Of a stretch of DNA of 64,000 nucleotides, positions 8,858 to 18,982 are shown piece after piece (within the stretch, counting starts at the first letter, position 1; the number at the start of each line of letters is the position of its first letter). This stretch comes from Micavibrio sp. Lineage in GTDB: Bacteria; Pseudomonadota; Alphaproteobacteria; Micavibrionales; UBA2020. A program made the translations under genes and the position numbers. Where the stretch lies: NCBI GenBank assembly GCA_028283745.1, contig JAPWJZ010000009.1, positions 248,001 through 312,000 on the forward strand, read 5' to 3'. The notes under the pieces were generated by a model. The model did no database searches. It had not been told where the DNA came from and saw only the letters and a list, made by a program, of their open reading frames with translations.

Positions 8858-9346
8858 TTAATTTGTCGGAAATTCATTCCCTGTCAGCACAAGGTCGCCC
8901 TGCAGCAGGTCGGGGAAAGCGTCTTTCAACTCCTGCTGCTCCTGCGGCGACATGCTGCGCCATTTTGCAAGCGCCTGCATTTCCTGCTGATGCTGTTCTT
9001 CCGCCGGAAGTTTCTGGAAGCCCGATACAGCCATGTCGTGCAGCTTGGTTTTGTCGGCAGTGGACATGGTATTCCAGTTTTTGTAGGCCTGGCGAACAAG
9101 TTCCTGCCGCTGAGCCGGCGTCATCGCATTCACCTGCTTCTGGTATTGCTGCGCTTCCGCAGGCGTTACGGCCATTGCTGCTTGCGCCAGGGAAGGTTTT
9201 TCTGCCGGGACCGGCGTTGGCGCTGCGATTGTGCCCGAAACACCGGACATCGCCCCTTGCGTGGTTACCGTCGCCTGCTGCGCAAAAGCCTGCGCGGATG
9301 CCAGCATCAAACCTGCGGCAACGACCACGGCAAAATGAAGGCGCAT
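8858..9346 (-). CDS. Secreted protein with repeated W/M-[ST]-x-x-[ED]-[RQK] helical motifs (DUF3106-like)
   Basis: Signal peptide MRLHFAVVVAAGLMLASAQAFA; MTPAQRQELV..., MSTADKTKLH..., MSPQEQQELKDAF repeats. Confidence 0.5.
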   Translation of the reverse strand: MRLHFAVVVAAGLMLASAQAFAQQATVTTQGAMSGVSGTIAAPTPVPAEKPSLAQAAMAVTPAEAQQYQKQVNAMTPAQRQELVRQAYKNWNTMSTADKTKLHDMAVSGFQKLPAEEQHQQEMQALAKWRSMSPQEQQELKDAFPDLLQGDLVLTGNEFPTN

Positions 9347-9463
9347 GTCACATCTCCCCTCAAAAAACAATGGAACAGCCTATTATCGCGCATAAAGTTT
9401 AACGACGGCTAAAGCAGCCCGCGCAAAACGGGCACTAAAAACGGTCACTGCATGTATTGAAAA

Positions 9464-10030
9464 TCAGGTCTGAACGTCAACCGAGGCGGTGGATGCTTCC
9501 GTGCTGTCGCCGGAAGATTGCTGCAGTTGCGGCGCGGGGGTAGAAGCAGCCGCGCGGGAAGTAGTCCCCGTGCCGGAGCCCGTATAAGCCGCCTGCGAAG
9601 TAAAGGTCGGCAACGTAATGGTCGATGCCGTTTGGCCACGCCCCGAACCGGTGCTGAAATCACCTGTGGACTGACCCGCAGATTTATTGACCTGCTGGCT
9701 TGCCTCCTGGCGTGAGGTATCGGTCTTGACGGTTTGCTTGGTTTCGATAGCGCGCGCATCCTGCGATTGCTGCACTTCGGCGCGCTGCAATTCGGCGGCA
9801 CGCTGGAAGGCGCGGATTTGCGCGGCAGAAGGATACTGCGCTACAACTTCGCCCGTATCGTTCGAACGCACTTCGAGAATGGCTTTGTTTAAATCGTTGT
9901 CAACGCGCACGCGCAGACTGACAAGCGACGGATAACTTTGCTGGCTCACGGCCGCAGACGCGGGTGCGCTCTGAGAAGTTACTCTCAGGGCGGAGGTTTG
10001 GGCCGGTAATGTGCTGACAGACTCAATCAT
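9464..10030 (-). CDS. FlaG-like protein
   Basis: LRVRVDNDLNKAILEVRSNDTGEVVAQYPSAAQI matches the FlaG family core pattern. Confidence 0.55.
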   Translation of the reverse strand: MIESVSTLPAQTSALRVTSQSAPASAAVSQQSYPSLVSLRVRVDNDLNKAILEVRSNDTGEVVAQYPSAAQIRAFQRAAELQRAEVQQSQDARAIETKQTVKTDTSRQEASQQVNKSAGQSTGDFSTGSGRGQTASTITLPTFTSQAAYTGSGTGTTSRAAASTPAPQLQQSSGDSTEASTASVDVQT

Positions 10031-10165
10031 TTTCTATGATTCCCTATCGCACGAGCATCTGTATACACTCATACAATTATTATCTTACGCCTGTTTTAAT
10101 CGAATAACAAGTAAAAAATGAATAATTACAATTATTTGACTAATAATTAATGTTCAAATTACTTA

Positions 10166-10180
10166 TTAATGATTTGTTAA
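10166..10180 (+). promoter_or_regulatory. Candidate CtrA box in the fliF upstream region
   Basis: TTAA-TGATTTG-TTAA, exact TTAA-N7-TTAA. Confidence 0.45.
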
Positions 10181-10532
10181 TACTTAATTAATACTTTATT
10201 TACTTTTAGCCGCCTGCCCTATGTTTGCAAACATCTATAAAAACCAAGGCTTTGTTATCTGAATATCAATAAAGGCACGCTAGTATATAAAGTAGGTTCG
10301 TGCATGGTTTTTGCATAGAAAGCCTCTATCACCCGCATAAAAACAATCTATATCAGTTAGATATAGGGGTTTAATGGGTGCTAACTTTAGAAAAATGCAA
10401 AAAACGACGGGCAAAATTTGCCTAGTTCGCAAAAATTCGTTAATCTCAAGTTAGGGGTTCTGGGTTTTATTTGATTTTCTATACGCCCGGACTCCCTTCT
10501 TTGAGTGGGATCAAAGCAAGGGGAGATATGCT

Positions 10533-12245
10533 GTGGATTCATTTCTGGAGTCGATGAAGAATCTTGGTGCGGGGCGTTTGGCCCTGATGCTGGCGACGTT
10601 CTTCGGCCTCATCATTTTCTTTGTCTTTATCGCGGTGCGCTCCAGCACACCGTCGCTGAACCTGCTGTACGGCGACCTTTCCACCCCCGATGCCACCGAA
10701 ATTTCAGCCAAGCTCGACAACGCGCACATCGCCTACGCGCTGTCCGAAGATGGCACCAAAATTTCTGTACCCTTCAAAGATGTCAGCAAGGCCCGCATGC
10801 TGCTGGCCGCCGACGGCCTGCCCCACAAAGGCTCGATGGGCTATGAAATTTTCGACCAGAAACAAAGCTTCGGCCAGACCAGCTTCCAGCAGAACGTGAA
10901 TGCCCTGCGCGCGCTTGAAGGCGAACTTGCCCGCACCATCAGCACCATTGAAAACGTGCGCTCCGCCCGCGTCCACCTTGTGCTGCCGCAGCGCGAACTG
11001 TTCAGCCGCGATACGCAGCCCGCCACCGCGTCCGTCTTCATCAACGTGCGCAACGCAAGCGAGCTTGGCAACGACCAGGTGCAGGCCATCCAGCACCTCG
11101 TGTCTTCTGCCGTGCCGCAGCTGAAAGCCAGCCACGTCGCCATCATCGACCAGAACGGCACCCTGCTGGCAAAAGGCGATGACGACACCACCGACAGCGC
11201 CGCCAGCAATAGCGAAGATGCGCGCAAGGCCTATGAAACCCGCGTTAAGACCTCCGTCGAGGACCTTGTCACCAAGATCGTGGGCTACGGCAAGGTCCGC
11301 GCGAACGTGACCGCCAACATGAACTTCGACGTCGTCAACCGCAATTCGGAATCTTACAACCCGGATGGCCAGGTCGTCCGCTCCACCCAGAACGTGACGG
11401 AAGAAAGCTCAGAAGCGAACAGCAGCAGCACCAACAATGCCAGCGGCGCCGTCAGTGTTCAGAACAACCTGCCCGGCCTGCCCGGCGGCACCGGTGCTGC
11501 CAGCGCCAACGGCGGCAACAAAAACAACCGCACCGAGGAAACCACCAACTACGAAATCACCAAGACCACCGAAAACCTTGTGCGTGAAACCGGCCATGTG
11601 GAAAAACTTTCCATCGCCGTGCTGGTGGATGGCAGCTACCTGCCCGATACCTCCGTACAAAAACCGAAAGATGCCGCCGCCGACTGGCAGCCGCCCAAAA
11701 AGTACACCCCCCGTTCGGATGACGAGCTAAAAAAAATCGCCACGCTGGTCAAATCAGCCGTCGGCTTCGATGAAAGCCGCGGCGACACCGTTGATGTTGT
11801 GAACATGCAGTTCGCGGATGCCGACCAGTTTGATATCGCGCCCCTGAAAGACGACACCATCATGGGCTTCGCCCGCGGCGACATCCTCAGCATGGCGGAA
11901 ACGCTGGCGCTCAGCCTTGTGGCCGTGCTGGTCATCCTGCTGGTGCTGCGCCCCCTCGCCACGCACTTCACCACCGCCGCACGCACCGCGCCGGGCCGCG
12001 CCGCCGACGACACAGCCTACCTGCCCGGCCAGACGCCGCAGGCACAGCTGGCGGGCCCCGGTGGCGCCGGCATGATCGGCAATGCGGGCGCAGGCCCGCA
12101 GTCCGAGCTTGAGGGGATGATCGACATGTCATCCGTCGAGGGCAAGGTGAAGGCCTCCAGCGTCCAGAAAATAAGCGACCTCGTCACCAACCACCCGAAC
12201 GAGACCGTTTCCGTCATCCGCCAGTGGATGTCGCAGGAAAGCTAA
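10533..12245 (+). CDS. fliF: Flagellar M-ring protein FliF (GTG start, RBS AGGGGAGA)
   Basis: NLLYGDLSTPDATEISAKLDNAHIAYALSEDGTKISVP...LALEGELARTISTIENVRSARVHLVLPQRELFSRD. Confidence 0.95.
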   Translation: MDSFLESMKNLGAGRLALMLATFFGLIIFFVFIAVRSSTPSLNLLYGDLSTPDATEISAKLDNAHIAYALSEDGTKISVPFKDVSKARMLLAADGLPHKGSMGYEIFDQKQSFGQTSFQQNVNALRALEGELARTISTIENVRSARVHLVLPQRELFSRDTQPATASVFINVRNASELGNDQVQAIQHLVSSAVPQLKASHVAIIDQNGTLLAKGDDDTTDSAASNSEDARKAYETRVKTSVEDLVTKIVGYGKVRANVTANMNFDVVNRNSESYNPDGQVVRSTQNVTEESSEANSSSTNNASGAVSVQNNLPGLPGGTGAASANGGNKNNRTEETTNYEITKTTENLVRETGHVEKLSIAVLVDGSYLPDTSVQKPKDAAADWQPPKKYTPRSDDELKKIATLVKSAVGFDESRGDTVDVVNMQFADADQFDIAPLKDDTIMGFARGDILSMAETLALSLVAVLVILLVLRPLATHFTTAARTAPGRAADDTAYLPGQTPQAQLAGPGGAGMIGNAGAGPQSELEGMIDMSSVEGKVKASSVQKISDLVTNHPNETVSVIRQWMSQES

Positions 12246-12280
12246 GATCAAGTTTCAAGATACCGGGAGAATAAAAGCGC

Positions 12281-13297
12281 ATGCGCGTACGTGAAGATTA
12301 CCGCACCCTGACCGGCACGGAGAAGGCCTCGATCCTTCTGCTGTCGCTGGGCGAGGAATATACCGCCAAAATCTTCGAGCAGCTCGACCAGGAGGAGATC
12401 ATGAACATCTCCCACACCATGTCGAACCTCGGCAAGGTCAGCTCGGGCGTAATCGAGCGCCTGTTCCTCGAATTCGCGGAAAACATCACCTCCACCAGCT
12501 CCCTCGTCGGCACACTGGATTCCACCGAGCGCCTGCTGCAAAAGGTGCTCGGCAAGGACAAAGTCGACAGCATCATGGAAGAAATCCGCGGACCCGCCGG
12601 CCGCACCATGTGGGAAAAGCTTTCCAATGTGAACGAGGATATTCTTGCGTCCTTCCTGCAAAAAGAATACCCGCAGACCGTCGCCGTAGTGCTGTCAAAG
12701 ATTACCGCCGAACACGCAGCCCGCGTGCTGGCGCAGCTGCCCGAAGGCTTTGCGATGGAAGTCGTCATGCGCATGCTGCGCATGGAAGCCGTGCAGAAAG
12801 AAGTCCTCGACGATGTCGAAAAGACCCTGCGCACCGAATTCATGATGAACCTTGCCAAAACCAGCCGCCGCGACAGCCACGAAATTATGGCCGAGATTTT
12901 CAACAACCTCGAGCGCGCGACCGAAAGCAAGTTCATGACCAGCCTTGAAGAACGCAGCCCGGATGCGGCCGAAAAAATCCGCAGTCTGATGTTCACCTTC
13001 GAGGACCTCGGCCGCCTCGACCCCTCCGCGATCCAGACCATCATCCGCAGCGCCAACAAGGAACACCTGCCGCTGGCGCTGAAGGGCGCTTCGGATGCAA
13101 TGAAGGACCTGTTCTTCTCCAACATGTCGGAACGCGCGGCGAAAATTATGAAGGAAGACATGGCGGCCATGGGCCCCGTGCGCCTGAAGGACGTCGAGGA
13201 AGCGCAAGCCAGCCTCGTTTCCACCACCAAGGACCTTGCCGATCGTGGCGAGATTGCAGTAGTTACATCGAAAGATGAAGATGAGCTCATCTACTAA
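12281..13297 (+). CDS. fliG: Flagellar motor switch protein FliG
   Basis: [30 protein letters not shown]... [57 protein letters not shown]. Confidence 0.97.
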   Translation: MRVREDYRTLTGTEKASILLLSLGEEYTAKIFEQLDQEEIMNISHTMSNLGKVSSGVIERLFLEFAENITSTSSLVGTLDSTERLLQKVLGKDKVDSIMEEIRGPAGRTMWEKLSNVNEDILASFLQKEYPQTVAVVLSKITAEHAARVLAQLPEGFAMEVVMRMLRMEAVQKEVLDDVEKTLRTEFMMNLAKTSRRDSHEIMAEIFNNLERATESKFMTSLEERSPDAAEKIRSLMFTFEDLGRLDPSAIQTIIRSANKEHLPLALKGASDAMKDLFFSNMSERAAKIMKEDMAAMGPVRLKDVEEAQASLVSTTKDLADRGEIAVVTSKDEDELIY

Positions 13298-13937
13298 GGA
13301 TGATGGCGAAGTGAAAAAGTTTTTATTCGACAACAACGACTTTGACCGCGTTGCGCCCGAACTGCCGCCCCCCGCTGAAACCTTCAGCGCGGACCAGCTG
13401 GCACTGGCCAAAAGCCAGGGCTACGCGCAGGGCCGTGCGGATGGCCTGCGGGAAGCCGGCGCCTCGATTGAAGACGCGCAAGTGCGCGTGCTGCAGCAAA
13501 TTGCCGCCGCCTGCGACAGGCTGATTGCCGCTGAAGACCGCCGCGACATTGAAAGCATGGTCAATGCAACCCGCCTTGCCATGAAGGTGACGCACAAGCT
13601 GCTGCCGCAATTCGCGCAGCGCTTTTCACTGCAGGAAATCGAGCGCGTCATCCTTGAAGCCGTCGAAACGCGGCGGGAAGAGCCGCGCATCGCCGTTATC
13701 GTATCCGGCACGCACCTTGATGCGCTGAAGCAGCATGTTGAAACGCTGGCCTCCGAAAAAGGCTATGCGGGCAAAATGATTTTGATTGCCGATGACAACC
13801 TCGCCCCCACCGACGTGCGCGTCGAATGGGCGGATGGCGGGGCTGAGCGGCTGTATGAGCGGCTTTATTCGCAGGTCGAAACCGAGTTCGCGAAAGCGAT
13901 CGCGGGCATGCAATCCACCCTCAAAGAAAAAGATTAA
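13275..13937 (+). CDS. fliH: FliH-like flagellar assembly protein (start uncertain; overlaps fliG)
   Basis: Position between fliG and fli[27 protein letters not shown]...[31 protein letters not shown]. Confidence 0.7.
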   Translation: MKMSSSTKDDGEVKKFLFDNNDFDRVAPELPPPAETFSADQLALAKSQGYAQGRADGLREAGASIEDAQVRVLQQIAAACDRLIAAEDRRDIESMVNATRLAMKVTHKLLPQFAQRFSLQEIERVILEAVETRREEPRIAVIVSGTHLDALKQHVETLASEKGYAGKMILIADDNLAPTDVRVEWADGGAERLYERLYSQVETEFAKAIAGMQSTLKEKD

Positions 13938-13961
13938 CCAGTCAACAAACCGGAGAAAACA

Positions 13962-14288
13962 ATGGCCAACGACAGCAAAGACAAGCCCCAGGTCGAGTTC
14001 GAGGAAATGCAGGAGCATGTCACGACCGAAGTCCGCAAAAAAGACATCGATGCGATTTACGACATTCCCGTACAAATTTCCGCCGTGCTTGGCAAGTCTA
14101 CCATGCAGGTCAGCCAGCTGCTGAAGCTGGGCCGCGGCGCGGTGGTTGAGCTTGACCGCAAGGTCGGCGAGGCGATTGACATTTACGTCAACAACCGCCT
14201 GGTTGCGCGCGGCGAAGTTATCGTCGTCGAAGACCGCCTTGGCGTGACCATGACGGAAATCGTCAAATCCGACCGCTCGCCGACGTAA
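13962..14288 (+). CDS. fliN: Flagellar motor switch protein FliN
   Basis: IYDIPVQISAVLGKSTMQVSQLLKLGRGAVVELDRKVGEAIDIYVNNRLVARGEVIVVEDRLGVTMTEIV. Confidence 0.97.
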   Translation: MANDSKDKPQVEFEEMQEHVTTEVRKKDIDAIYDIPVQISAVLGKSTMQVSQLLKLGRGAVVELDRKVGEAIDIYVNNRLVARGEVIVVEDRLGVTMTEIVKSDRSPT

Positions 14289-14338
14289 TTTCTTTCGGCC
14301 ATATTCTTTAGCGACGCTTTCAAGGGGATAGAACCACC

Positions 14339-15730
14339 ATGCGACTGATGATTGTGGGCAGTCTCAACGGACAGATCAGCACGGCCGGCAAGATTGCCAT
14401 TGGCCGCGGCGCGCGCGTGACCCATGCCGAGGATATCGAGCAGGCCATGGGCGCCCTGCGCTCCGGGAAGGGCGCAGACCTGCTGATGGTCGACGTAAAA
14501 CAAAACATCGGCCTGCTTATCGAGCAGCTGAAGGCCGAGCGTTTTGCCGTGCCGGTCGTCGCCTGCGGTATTGGCACAGATGCCGCCACCGCCGTCCGCG
14601 CCATTAAAGCGGGCGCGAAGGAATATATCCCCCTGCCGCCCAATGCCGACCTTATCGCTGCCGTGCTGCAGGCCGTTGCCGAAGAAGGCAATACCATGAT
14701 TGCGGGCGACCCCAGCATGAAGGCCGTGCTGCAGGTAGCAGACCGCATTGCCCCGTCCGACGCATCGGTTTTGATTACCGGCGAAAGCGGCACCGGCAAG
14801 GAAGTGATGTCGAAATACATCCACCAGAAAAGCCGCCGCAGCGGCGGCCCGTTCATTTCGCTCAACTGCGCCGCCATCCCCGAAAACCTGCTGGAATCCG
14901 AGCTGTTCGGGCATGAGAAAGGCGCGTTCACCGGCGCCATCGCCCGCCGCATCGGCAAGTTCGAGGAAGCCAACGGCGGCACGCTGCTGCTGGATGAGAT
15001 CAGCGAAATGCACCCCGCACTGCAGGCAAAACTGCTGCGCGCCATTCAGGAACGCATCATCGACCGCATCGGCGGCACCGCGCCCGTTAAAATCGACATC
15101 CGCCTTATTGCGACCTCCAACCGCGACATGGAACAGGCTGTGCGCGAAGGCAAGTTCCGCGAAGACCTTTACTTCCGCCTCAACGTCGTCAACCTCGAGC
15201 TGCCGTCGCTGCGGGAGCGCCCGTCGGACATCATTGCGCTCGCAACCCTGTTCATCAACAAGTACAGCGAGCAAAACGGCATTCCGCCCAAAACCTTCTC
15301 CGCCGCCGCCTCCGAAAAACTGAAAAGCCACCACTGGCAGGGCAATGTGCGCGAACTTGAAAACACCATGCACCGCGCCGTGCTGGTCTCGCAGGAAGAG
15401 CAGATTGAACCGTCGGCCATTATGCTGGCCGGCCAGAAAGCCGCCGATATTGCGCAGGCCGCCGCCGTTGCCGCAAAAGCCGCCGAAAAAGCGGCCGAGC
15501 GCCCGGTTGAATCAACCGCCGGCAAAGTCGCCGCAAATGAACAGCCCGCCGCCCTCGTCGGCCGCACGGTGGCCGACGTCGAGAAGGAGCTTATTCTCAA
15601 CACCCTTGACCATTGCCTTGGCAACCGCACGCATGCCGCCAACATTCTTGGCATTTCCATTCGCACGCTGCGCAACAAGCTGAAGGAATATGGCGATGCC
15701 GGCATCTCCGTTCCCGGCATAGGGGGCTGA
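14339..15730 (+). CDS. flbD: Sigma54-dependent response regulator, FlbD-like
   Basis: Receiver-like N-term, AAA+ domain ITGESGTGKEVMSKYIHQKS, GAFTGAI sigma54 contact motif, C-terminal Fis-type HTH; within flagellar operon. Confidence 0.85.
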   Translation: MRLMIVGSLNGQISTAGKIAIGRGARVTHAEDIEQAMGALRSGKGADLLMVDVKQNIGLLIEQLKAERFAVPVVACGIGTDAATAVRAIKAGAKEYIPLPPNADLIAAVLQAVAEEGNTMIAGDPSMKAVLQVADRIAPSDASVLITGESGTGKEVMSKYIHQKSRRSGGPFISLNCAAIPENLLESELFGHEKGAFTGAIARRIGKFEEANGGTLLLDEISEMHPALQAKLLRAIQERIIDRIGGTAPVKIDIRLIATSNRDMEQAVREGKFREDLYFRLNVVNLELPSLRERPSDIIALATLFINKYSEQNGIPPKTFSAAASEKLKSHHWQGNVRELENTMHRAVLVSQEEQIEPSAIMLAGQKAADIAQAAAVAAKAAEKAAERPVESTAGKVAANEQPAALVGRTVADVEKELILNTLDHCLGNRTHAANILGISIRTLRNKLKEYGDAGISVPGIGG

Positions 15731-15733
15731 TAG

Positions 15734-17821
15734 ATGGCTGAAGCCGCAGCAGCCGCGCCCAAGGGCCCCGGGTTTAAAGTTCGCGGGGATATTATCTTCG
15801 CCATCGGCATCGTCTCGATCCTGATCGTGCTGGTGCTGCCCATGCCGCCGGTGCTGCTTGATGTGTGCCTGGCGCTGTCCTTAAGCTTCTCCGTCCTTAT
15901 CCTGATGACGGCGCTGTTCATTGAAAAACCGCTGGACCTCTCGGCCTTCCCGACCATCCTGCTTGTCTCCACCATGATCCGCCTTGCGCTGAACCTTGCC
16001 TCGACCCGCCTTATTCTGGCGCACGGGCATGAAGGCAAAGCGGCGGCGGGCCACGTGATTGAAGCCTTCGGCAGCTTCGTGATGCAGGATAACTTCGTTA
16101 TCGGTATCATCGTTTTCGCCATTTTAACCATCGTCAACTTCGTCGTCATCACCAAGGGCGCAGGCCGTATCGCGGAAGTCGCGGCGCGCTTCAGCCTGGA
16201 TGCCATGCCCGGCAAGCAGATGGCGATTGACGCCGACCTTTCCGCCGGCATCATCGACGAGAAGGAAGCGAAATTCAAACGCTCGCAGCTGGAGCAGGAA
16301 AGCACCTTCTTCGGCTCCATGGACGGTGCGGCGAAGTTTGTGCGCGGCGACGCCATTGCGGGCCTGCTTATCGTCTTCATCAACGTCGTTGCCGGTATCG
16401 TCATCGGCATGGTGCAAAAAGACCTGTCTTTTGATGACGCGTCGCACTTCTACACCCACCTCACCATCGGTGACGGCCTTGTCACGCAAATTCCGGCGCT
16501 CATCGTCTCCATCGCCTCCGGTATGCTCGTGTCCAAGGGCGGTATCCAGGGCTCGACCGACAAGGCGCTGTTCAACCAGCTGTCAAAATACCCGCAGGCG
16601 CTGATCATGAGCTCCGTCCTCATGATCATGCTGGCGTTGATCCCCGGCATTCCGGGCTTCCCCTTCATGTTCATGGGCGGCATCATCGGCTTCTTCGGCT
16701 ACCAGACGATGAAGAACCGCAAAAACCTCGAACTTGTCAAAATTGAAACCGACAAGCAGGCCGCCGCCAAAGTGCCGGTCGCGGAAGAGCCTATTTCCAA
16801 GGCGCTCGCCATCGACAACATCCGGGTCGAGCTGGGCTATGGCCTCCTGCCCCTCGTCAACAATCCCGACAAGGGCCGCCTGACCGAGCAAATCAAGGGC
16901 CTGCGCCGCCAGCTGGCGGAAGACATGGGCTTTATTTTGCCGTCCGTGCGCATTCAAGACAATTTACAGCTGCCGGCCAATACTTACGTCGTCCGCATCA
17001 AGGAAATTGACGCAGGCAAGGGTGACATTCGCCCTGATATGCTGCTGTGCATGAACCCGTCCGGCGACCGCATCGAGCTGCCGGGGGAAAACACGCGGGA
17101 GCCGACGTTTGGCCTGCCCGCCATGTGGATCAACCCCGAATACCGCGAGGAAGCGCACTTCAAGGGCTATACGGTTGTTGACCCCGCAACCGTCGTGACA
17201 ACGCATATTACCGAGATTATCAAGGACAACATGCCCGACCTGCTGTCCTACGCCGAAACGCAAAAGCTGCTGGATGAACTGCCGAAGTCGCACCAGAAGC
17301 TGGTGGCGGATGTTATTCCGTCCAAAATCACCGTCACCGGCCTGCAGCGCGTGCTGCAGAATTTGGTGTCGGAGCGCGTGTCCATTCGCGACCTGCCGAC
17401 CATTCTGGAAGGCGTGGCTGAATCAACCGGTTTTACCTCCAACATCACCATGATTACCGAGCATGTGCGCGCCCGCCTTGCCCGCCAGATTTGCGACCAG
17501 CACAGCAACAACGCGGGCATATTGCCGCTCGTCACCCTCTCCGGTGAATGGGAACAGTCGTTTGCCGAAGCCCTGGTTGGCCCCGGCGAGGAAAAACAGC
17601 TGGCCATGCCGCCCACGCGTTTGCAGCAATTCATCCAGTCCGTCCGCGCAATTTACGAGGATATGGCGATGAAGGGCGAAAGCCCCGTGCTGCTGACCAG
17701 CCCCGGCATTCGCCCCTACGTGCGCTCCATCATCGAACGGTTCCGCCCGCAGACGATTGTGATGTCGCAAAACGAAATTCATCCGCGCGCCAAAATCCGC
17801 ACCTTTGCCCAAATCACGTGA
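15734..17821 (+). CDS. flhA: Flagellar biosynthesis protein FlhA
   Basis: VLPMPPVLLDVCLALSLSFSVLILMTALFIEKPLDLSAFPTILLVSTMIRLALNLASTRLIL and RFSLDAMPGKQMAIDADLSAGIIDEKEAK. Confidence 0.98.
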   Translation: MAEAAAAAPKGPGFKVRGDIIFAIGIVSILIVLVLPMPPVLLDVCLALSLSFSVLILMTALFIEKPLDLSAFPTILLVSTMIRLALNLASTRLILAHGHEGKAAAGHVIEAFGSFVMQDNFVIGIIVFAILTIVNFVVITKGAGRIAEVAARFSLDAMPGKQMAIDADLSAGIIDEKEAKFKRSQLEQESTFFGSMDGAAKFVRGDAIAGLLIVFINVVAGIVIGMVQKDLSFDDASHFYTHLTIGDGLVTQIPALIVSIASGMLVSKGGIQGSTDKALFNQLSKYPQALIMSSVLMIMLALIPGIPGFPFMFMGGIIGFFGYQTMKNRKNLELVKIETDKQAAAKVPVAEEPISKALAIDNIRVELGYGLLPLVNNPDKGRLTEQIKGLRRQLAEDMGFILPSVRIQDNLQLPANTYVVRIKEIDAGKGDIRPDMLLCMNPSGDRIELPGENTREPTFGLPAMWINPEYREEAHFKGYTVVDPATVVTTHITEIIKDNMPDLLSYAETQKLLDELPKSHQKLVADVIPSKITVTGLQRVLQNLVSERVSIRDLPTILEGVAESTGFTSNITMITEHVRARLARQICDQHSNNAGILPLVTLSGEWEQSFAEALVGPGEEKQLAMPPTRLQQFIQSVRAIYEDMAMKGESPVLLTSPGIRPYVRSIIERFRPQTIVMSQNEIHPRAKIRTFAQIT

Positions 17822-17833
17822 TAGCAGAACCCC

Positions 17834-18979
17834 ATGCGTCTTAAAACCTTCCAGGCCAAAACGATGACCGAAGCCATGCGCCAGATCAAGGAAGCGCTGG
17901 GGGATGACGCCATCATCGTCAGCTCCAAACAGGCGCCCGGCGGCTGGATGCGCGTGACCGCTGCAATTGATGAAGAATTTGATGCCGCGCCCGTTTTTGA
18001 AAAGCCGGATTTCGGCCGCCTGCTCGCCGCCGAAAAAGCGCGCCCGCCCGCCCCCGCCAAGCCCGCTGCATCCACGGCAAAACCAACCGCAACGCAAGGC
18101 GAGAAATACAGTGCAGCGCAAGGCGCCGGGGCCTATGCCGCCATGCAAAAAACCAAGGCCGCGCCCGCAAAACCCGCCGCACCTGAAGGTTTTGACGAGG
18201 AAGAAGTCCTTGAGATGATCACCGACGTCATGCTGAAGCACCGCGTGCCCGGCAGCGTGAGCGAGAAAATCATCGGCACCGCCTCCGTCCTCACTGGGCG
18301 CGACCCGCGGGCGACGCTGGCGCGCGCGCTTGAAAAAACCTTTACCTTCCTGCCGCCGCCGAAACGGCAGGCGGAGCCCGTGCTGCTGGTTGGCCCGCCC
18401 GGCGCCGGCAAAACGCTGATGACCGCCAAGCTTGCCGCGCGCGCCGTGATGGCAGGGCAGACGCCCGCCGTTATTACGACCGATATTGCGCGGGCGGGCG
18501 GTGTGGAGCAGCTTTCCGCCTTCCTCGACATCATGGAATTGAACCTGCTGCAGGCGGAAGACGCAAAGTCGCTGAAAGCTGCAATTGCCAAGGCGAAGGA
18601 TGCACCGCTTGTCATCATCGACACAGGCGGCCTTAACCCCTTCGACCCGCAGGAAATGAAGTTTTTGGCCCAATTGATGGCAACGGAGCCGATGGACAGC
18701 GCCCTTGTCTTCCCCGCCGGGCTTGATGCCGAGGAAAGCGCCGAAATGGCGATGACGTTTGAAATTCTGGGCGTGCGCCGCATCATCCCGACGCGGCTTG
18801 ATTTTGCCCGCCGCATCGGCGGCATTCTCAGCGCCGCCGACAAGGGCAACCTTGCCTTCGGGCAGGCCAGCCACACGGCGCAGGTCGCCGATGGCATTCT
18901 CGATATTACGCCGCACAGCCTTGCAGAATTCCTGCTGCCGACCGTGCCGCCCAAAGACATTCCGAAGAAAGGCAGATAA
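17834..18979 (+). CDS. flhF: SRP-type GTPase FlhF
   Basis: MRLKTFQAKTMTEAMRQIKEALGDDAIIVSSKQ; GPPGAGKTLMTAKLAARAV; IIDTGGLNPFDPQEM. Confidence 0.88.
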   Translation: MRLKTFQAKTMTEAMRQIKEALGDDAIIVSSKQAPGGWMRVTAAIDEEFDAAPVFEKPDFGRLLAAEKARPPAPAKPAASTAKPTATQGEKYSAAQGAGAYAAMQKTKAAPAKPAAPEGFDEEEVLEMITDVMLKHRVPGSVSEKIIGTASVLTGRDPRATLARALEKTFTFLPPPKRQAEPVLLVGPPGAGKTLMTAKLAARAVMAGQTPAVITTDIARAGGVEQLSAFLDIMELNLLQAEDAKSLKAAIAKAKDAPLVIIDTGGLNPFDPQEMKFLAQLMATEPMDSALVFPAGLDAEESAEMAMTFEILGVRRIIPTRLDFARRIGGILSAADKGNLAFGQASHTAQVADGILDITPHSLAEFLLPTVPPKDIPKKGR

Positions 18980-18982
18980 GCC

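Noticed and set aside
10299-10315. Sigma54 promoter for fliF (GTGCATGGTTTTTGCA)
   Set aside because: The -24 element lacks the essential GG (TG instead); kept only as a weak mention in the control-region finding
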